Part shown: positions 17,708 to 20,129 of the stretch, piece by piece
Position numbering within the stretch: the first letter of the stretch is position 1
Layout: each line of letters opens with the position of its first letter
Origin: Hydromicrobium sp964517765
GTDB lineage: Bacteria > Actinomycetota > Humimicrobiia > Humimicrobiales > Humimicrobiaceae
NCBI GenBank assembly: GCA_964517765.1
Contig: CAZFEN010000022.1
Location: forward strand, 1-20,129
Reading direction: 5' to 3'
DNA: 20,129 bases
Made by a program: the position numbers and the translations under genes
The notes under the pieces: model-generated
Told to the model about the DNA's origin: nothing
The model's input: the letters and a program-made list of their open reading frames with translations, nothing else
Database searches by the model: none

Positions 17708-17750
17708 AAAGCTGCAGTGTTTTTACAGCTTTATATAAAATATAGATATA
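17708..17750 (+). promoter_or_regulatory. Spacer with short hairpin and possible divIVA promoter
   Basis: The 72-bp spacer after proC has an imperfect terminator candidate: AAAGCTG (17708-17714) pairs with CAGCTTT (17726-17732) across an 11-nt loop, with no proper T-run after it. It also has TTTACA at 17722-17727, a 5-of-6 match to the -35 box, with GATATA at 17745-17750 after 17 bp as a poor -10. Either would separate divIVA from proC, but both readings are weak. Confidence 0.25.
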
Positions 17751-17779
17751 TACGGATAAAAAAGTATAGGGAGGAAATA

Positions 17780-18601
17780 ATGAATATAAATGCGGAGAAT
17801 ATCCAGAAAAAAGAATTTCATGTCGTATTTAAAGGATATAAACCTGAAGAGGTCGATAAATTTTTAGACATTCTTACGATGGAATTCGATAAATTACAAA
17901 GATCTCAAAAAGAGCTTCAGGAAAATATAGAAAGATTAAAATACGAGGGAAATAAAGAATCAGGTGAAATGAAAAGAGTGATCCAGGAAGCACTTGTATC
18001 TGCCCATAAGATTGCCGAGGATATAAAACAGAAGGCAGAACTGGAAGCTGAGGAGTTGATAAGAACTAAAGTTGCAGAGCAGGAGAAATCATATAGAAAT
18101 TTGTTGGCCAGGAAAGCAGAGCTGGAAAGGGACGTAAAAGAACTGAGCATGAAGTACGAAGACTTTAAAGGTAAGATTGAAAAACTGGTAGAGGATTTGA
18201 AAAAAAATACTTCAGAGTTAGGGGAAGGGATATTTCTTAATATTCCTGAAATTAAAAAGAAGGATCTGGAAACAAATAACACCGGTTTAAATGAAAATAT
18301 CCGGGAAAATAAAAAATCAACATATTCCGGTGAAAAAGGATTAAATATACTTGAAAGCATAAGAGAGAATGAAAGAACAGAAATAGAGGAAGAAAAAGAA
18401 ACAGAAGAAGAAGCAGAGGAAGAGGAGAAAGAAGAGGAGGAAGGGGAAGTCGATATAGAGAAAGAGAAACAATCGGAAATTCACCAGTCCGAAGAGAAAG
18501 AAGAAATGGATTATGACTATAAACCGAGGAGAATGAAAAAGAAAATAGACATAGCCAATCCGGATATAATCAATGATTTCTTTAAAACCGATGAAGACTG
18601 A
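17780..18601 (+). CDS. divIVA: DivIVA-family cell division / polarity protein with long acidic tail
   Basis: Coiled-coil protein of the DivIVA/GpsB family that binds curved membrane at septa and poles and recruits partners. From ATG 17780 it has 273 residues. The N-terminal lipid-binding domain is clear: IQKKEFHVVFKGYKPEEVDKF and then LDILTMEFDKL. A long Lys/Glu coiled coil runs to about residue 155. A very acidic, Glu-rich segment spans roughly 195-245, followed by a basic KPRRMKKKIDI patch and a DIINDFFKTDED tail. AGGGAGG at 17768-17774, five bases upstream, fixes the start. The frame is open further upstream to a TTG at 17717, but those 21 residues (MFLQLYIKYR onward) lie before the ribosome site and break the family pattern. 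Its position downstream of sepF is the normal one. Confidence 0.92.
   Translation: MNINAENIQKKEFHVVFKGYKPEEVDKFLDILTMEFDKLQRSQKELQENIERLKYEGNKESGEMKRVIQEALVSAHKIAEDIKQKAELEAEELIRTKVAEQEKSYRNLLARKAELERDVKELSMKYEDFKGKIEKLVEDLKKNTSELGEGIFLNIPEIKKKDLETNNTGLNENIRENKKSTYSGEKGLNILESIRENERTEIEEEKETEEEAEEEEKEEEEGEVDIEKEKQSEIHQSEEKEEMDYDYKPRRMKKKIDIANPDIINDFFKTDED
18415..18449 (+). repeat. 35-nt pure purine tract within divIVA
   Basis: All bases from 18415 to 18449 are A or G. The flanking DNA from about 18361 to 18480 is nearly so, with repeated GAA, GAG and AGA units. It encodes the Glu-rich tail of DivIVA. Such tracts are prone to length change by slippage and can form unusual DNA structures, but here it is explained by glutamate codons. 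Confidence 0.7.
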
Positions 18602-18640
18602 AACAATAAAATTGATTATAAAACCTAATTCCGCAGTTAC
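18591..18640 (+). CDS. 5' end of a small DUF167 (YggU)-like gene, cut by the scaffold gap
   Basis: An ATG at 18591 overlaps the end of divIVA by 11 bp and stays open for 16 codons to the gap, reading MKTETIKLIIKPNSAV. A first beta strand ending in K-P-N-S/A is how DUF167 (YggU-type) proteins begin, and that family is often found near yggS, proC, yggT and divIVA. There is no clear Shine-Dalgarno, so coupling to divIVA is assumed. The function of the family is unknown. With so few residues the assignment is tentative. Confidence 0.4.
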
Positions 18641-18740
18641 NNNNNNNNNNNNNNNNNNNNNNNNNNNNNNNNNNNNNNNNNNNNNNNNNNNNNNNNNNNN
18701 NNNNNNNNNNNNNNNNNNNNNNNNNNNNNNNNNNNNNNNN
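18641..18740. other. Assembly gap (100 Ns)
   Basis: Exactly 100 unknown bases, the usual placeholder for a scaffold join of unknown length. The DUF167-like gene runs into it. Further genes, such as a yggT-type membrane protein, could be missing. Linkage of the genes on the right to the dcw cluster depends on this join being correct. Confidence 0.97.
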
Positions 18741-18769
18741 GATTTATAACTATTCTATAATTCTTGTAT

Positions 18770-18775
18770 TATAAT
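18770..18775 (+). promoter_or_regulatory. Possible -10 element before the CpaE-like gene
   Basis: A perfect TATAAT at 18770-18775 lies 18 bp before ATG 18794. No good -35 box is seen at the expected distance (TAACTA at 18747-18752). If used, transcription would begin near 18782 and leave a leader of about 12 nt without a Shine-Dalgarno. That would make the message nearly leaderless and exclude the upstream TTG at 18764 as a start. Confidence 0.35.
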
Positions 18776-18793
18776 TTAGCAATACTTCAAAAT

Positions 18794-19876
18794 ATGGAAA
18801 TAATTCTTGTAATAACCGAAAATAAAGAATTCACACAAAATTTACCGCGCATAAAACTGAAAAATCACAATATATTAGTTTTAAACAATACAAATTACAT
18901 CAAGCATTATTTAGAAGAATATATGCCGAAATATATTATATTATCGGCAAAATTAAAAAATTATAAGGAAATTTCAGATTATATAAATGATAATGCAGAC
19001 AGTGAGGTTATTATTACCGACTCGAATGACAAAAAAAGTCCTCTGTCCGGGAATATTTTAACCGGAAATATAGAAAAAATAGATGATCTGAAAAGGATAC
19101 TGGAAATTGTAGATAATTTAAATTCTAAACCGGATCCAAAAGATAAAGAAAGTTATAGATTTATACCACAGCAGGTGATTTCTTTTTACTCGGTTCAGGG
19201 TGGAGTCGGAAAAACCAGTATAGTTTTTAATTTCGCCTGGTATTTGAAAGATATTGTCAGAGGGAAAATACTGATCATAGATTTGAATTTTTGTGAGGGC
19301 CCATCGGATCTCACTATTAATCTTGATTTGAATTTATCACCGAATTTAAGCGTATTTATCGAAAAGATCACCCAGGGGATAGATTGTTTTGATAAATCCA
19401 TAATAAGCCTGACTGCTAACGACAGGATCGATATTCTTCAGCCACCATTGTCCATATACCAGAGCGATAAATTCAATATTGATATGCTGGATAGCATAGT
19501 TTATTCTGCCAGGAACAAATACGACATAATAATTGCCGATGTTCCTTTCCGATATGATAATATTTCGCTTGAGATGCTGAATCTTTCAACTACTTCGATC
19601 CTGGTCTTATCTCCTGATATAAAAATGGTTCCGAGAGTAATTAATTTTCAAAAATTCCTTCCCCCGGGCCAGAGAAAGGGGATTATTTTCAATAAGATTA
19701 ACCGGAATGAAAGGGCCTATGTAGACGAATGGAGAGATGTATCGGGTATTTCTGTATATGACCGGATATCTTTTATACCCGAAGATAAAAGAAGGATTAT
19801 AGCCAGCGGCAGAAATTCTTTCAATATTCTTGATTTGCAGGCAGGTATGCCTGATTTAAAGAAAGTCATCTTTTAA
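18794..19876 (+). CDS. MinD/ParA-superfamily ATPase, CpaE/TadZ-like, with receiver-like N-terminus
   Basis: From ATG 18794 it has 360 residues. Residues 1-110 alternate hydrophobic strands (EIILVITEN, HNILVLNN, KYIILSA, SEVIITDS) with helices, like a response-regulator receiver, but lack the acidic pocket and have Ser where the phospho-acceptor Asp is expected. CpaE/TadZ proteins share this plan. Residues 128-360 form a SIMIBI ATPase: Walker A VQGGVGKTS at 134-142, ILIIDLNFCEGPSDLT with D163 as the switch aspartate, and DIIIADVPF at 244-252. The usual first Lys of KGGxGKT is Gln135. Relatives localise pili or other polar machinery, or position division sites; the role here is unknown. An in-frame TTG at 18764 is an unlikely start because it overlaps a TATAAT. 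Confidence 0.82.
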   Translation: MEIILVITENKEFTQNLPRIKLKNHNILVLNNTNYIKHYLEEYMPKYIILSAKLKNYKEISDYINDNADSEVIITDSNDKKSPLSGNILTGNIEKIDDLKRILEIVDNLNSKPDPKDKESYRFIPQQVISFYSVQGGVGKTSIVFNFAWYLKDIVRGKILIIDLNFCEGPSDLTINLDLNLSPNLSVFIEKITQGIDCFDKSIISLTANDRIDILQPPLSIYQSDKFNIDMLDSIVYSARNKYDIIIADVPFRYDNISLEMLNLSTTSILVLSPDIKMVPRVINFQKFLPPGQRKGIIFNKINRNERAYVDEWRDVSGISVYDRISFIPEDKRRIIASGRNSFNILDLQAGMPDLKKVIF

Positions 19877-19878
19877 TA

Positions 19879-20129
19879 ATGGATGAAGAAAAAAAATTAT
19901 ACACCATAAAAGAAGTTTCGGAAATGGTCGGTATAAGCGAAGCAGAGGTAATAAGAGTGGTTATGATAAAGAAATTGCCGGCTATAAGGATGGGTAAGGC
20001 TATAAGAATAAAAGAGGATGATCTGGAAGCGTTTTTAAAAGAATTCATAGGCGAAGAGGCAGTAAAACCGGACTACAGGGAACCGGTGTTATACACGGCC
20101 GAGCAGGTTGCAAGAATTCTAAAATTATC
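19879..20129 (+). CDS. Helix-turn-helix DNA-binding protein (excisionase/MerR-like HTH_17), tandem domains, 3' truncated
   Basis: An ATG two bases after the CpaE-like stop opens a frame that runs off the window end, with 83 codons visible. Residues 7-57 (LYTIKEVSEMVGISEAEVIR, then VVMIKKLPAIRMGKAIRIKEDDLEAFL) match the winged helix-turn-helix of excisionase-type DNA-binding proteins. A second copy starts at about residue 71 with LYTAEQVARILKL, so the protein carries at least two such domains in a row. There is no Shine-Dalgarno, so translation is probably coupled to the ATPase gene. No integrase or attachment site is visible, so a phage or plasmid excisionase role is not supported. A regulator or DNA-anchoring partner of the ATPase is possible. 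Confidence 0.75.
   Translation, partial: MDEEKKLYTIKEVSEMVGISEAEVIRVVMIKKLPAIRMGKAIRIKEDDLEAFLKEFIGEEAVKPDYREPVLYTAEQVARILKL

Noticed and set aside
17717..17779. N-terminal extension of DivIVA from TTG 17717
   Set aside because: The strong AGGGAGG site at 17768-17774 lies inside this extension and points to ATG 17780, where the family homology begins.
17917..18360. Long open minus-strand frame opposite divIVA (147 codons), and similar ones opposite ftsZ (13657-14028) and murD (4430-4801)
   Set aside because: They have low-complexity Ser/Phe/Ile/Pro-rich translations, no ribosome sites, and are shadows of strongly conserved + strand genes.
20091..20101. TTATACAC sequences near 19905 and 20093 resembling DnaA boxes
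   Set aside because: They match the TTATCCACA consensus imperfectly, are isolated and lie inside the HTH gene; no cluster or AT-rich unwinding element accompanies them.
19879..20129. Excisionase-like protein as a sign of a prophage or integrated element
   Set aside because: No integrase, attachment repeat, tRNA target or shift in base composition is visible. This HTH family is widespread outside mobile elements.

Overview
This window is a conserved division and cell wall (dcw) cluster from an AT-rich bacterium, roughly one third G+C by eye. All recognised genes are on the + strand. The source looks like an uncultivated, Gram-positive-type (Terrabacteria-like) lineage. It has SepF, DivIVA and a pgeF-yggS-sepF block next to ftsZ, as in Firmicutes and Actinobacteria, together with FtsA. 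MurE carries the DNPR motif typical of meso-diaminopimelate ligases, so a DAP-type peptidoglycan is likely. The exact phylum cannot be fixed from the sequence alone. A run of exactly 100 Ns at 18641-18740 is a scaffold gap, so this is a draft or metagenome assembly.

Layout. 1-399 is the 3' end of a class B penicillin-binding protein (FtsI/SpoVD type). 493-11570 holds the peptidoglycan precursor pathway in nearly seamless order: murE, murF, mraY, murD, ftsW, murG, murC, murB, ddl. 11585-14773 holds the divisome core ftsQ-ftsA-ftsZ. 14801-16869 is the pgeF-yggS-sepF block, followed by proC (16886-17707) and divIVA (17780-18601). A truncated small gene resembling DUF167 (YggU) runs into the gap. 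Beyond the gap is a separate unit: a MinD/CpaE-like P-loop ATPase with a degenerate receiver-like N-terminus (18794-19876), then the start of a tandem helix-turn-helix protein (19879 to the window end).

How the genes work together. MurC, MurD, MurE and MurF add the stem peptide to UDP-MurNAc, which MurB supplies. Ddl makes the terminal D-Ala-D-Ala. MraY and MurG build lipid I and lipid II. FtsW and the penicillin-binding protein polymerise and crosslink at the septum. FtsQ, FtsA, FtsZ and SepF form and anchor the ring, and DivIVA marks curved membrane. Spacings are mostly under 30 bp with several overlaps, so long polycistronic transcripts and translational coupling are expected.

The most unusual signals are three. 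An intrinsic-terminator-like hairpin with a T-run lies inside the murB coding sequence. ftsQ has no ATG, GTG or TTG able to include its membrane anchor; an ATT with a well-placed GGTGAT ribosome site is the best start. The third is the ATPase plus tandem-HTH pair past the gap. Nothing here is clearly a previously undescribed system. No tRNA, rRNA, CRISPR array or insertion sequence was seen, and no stretch over 300 bases lacks a gene.
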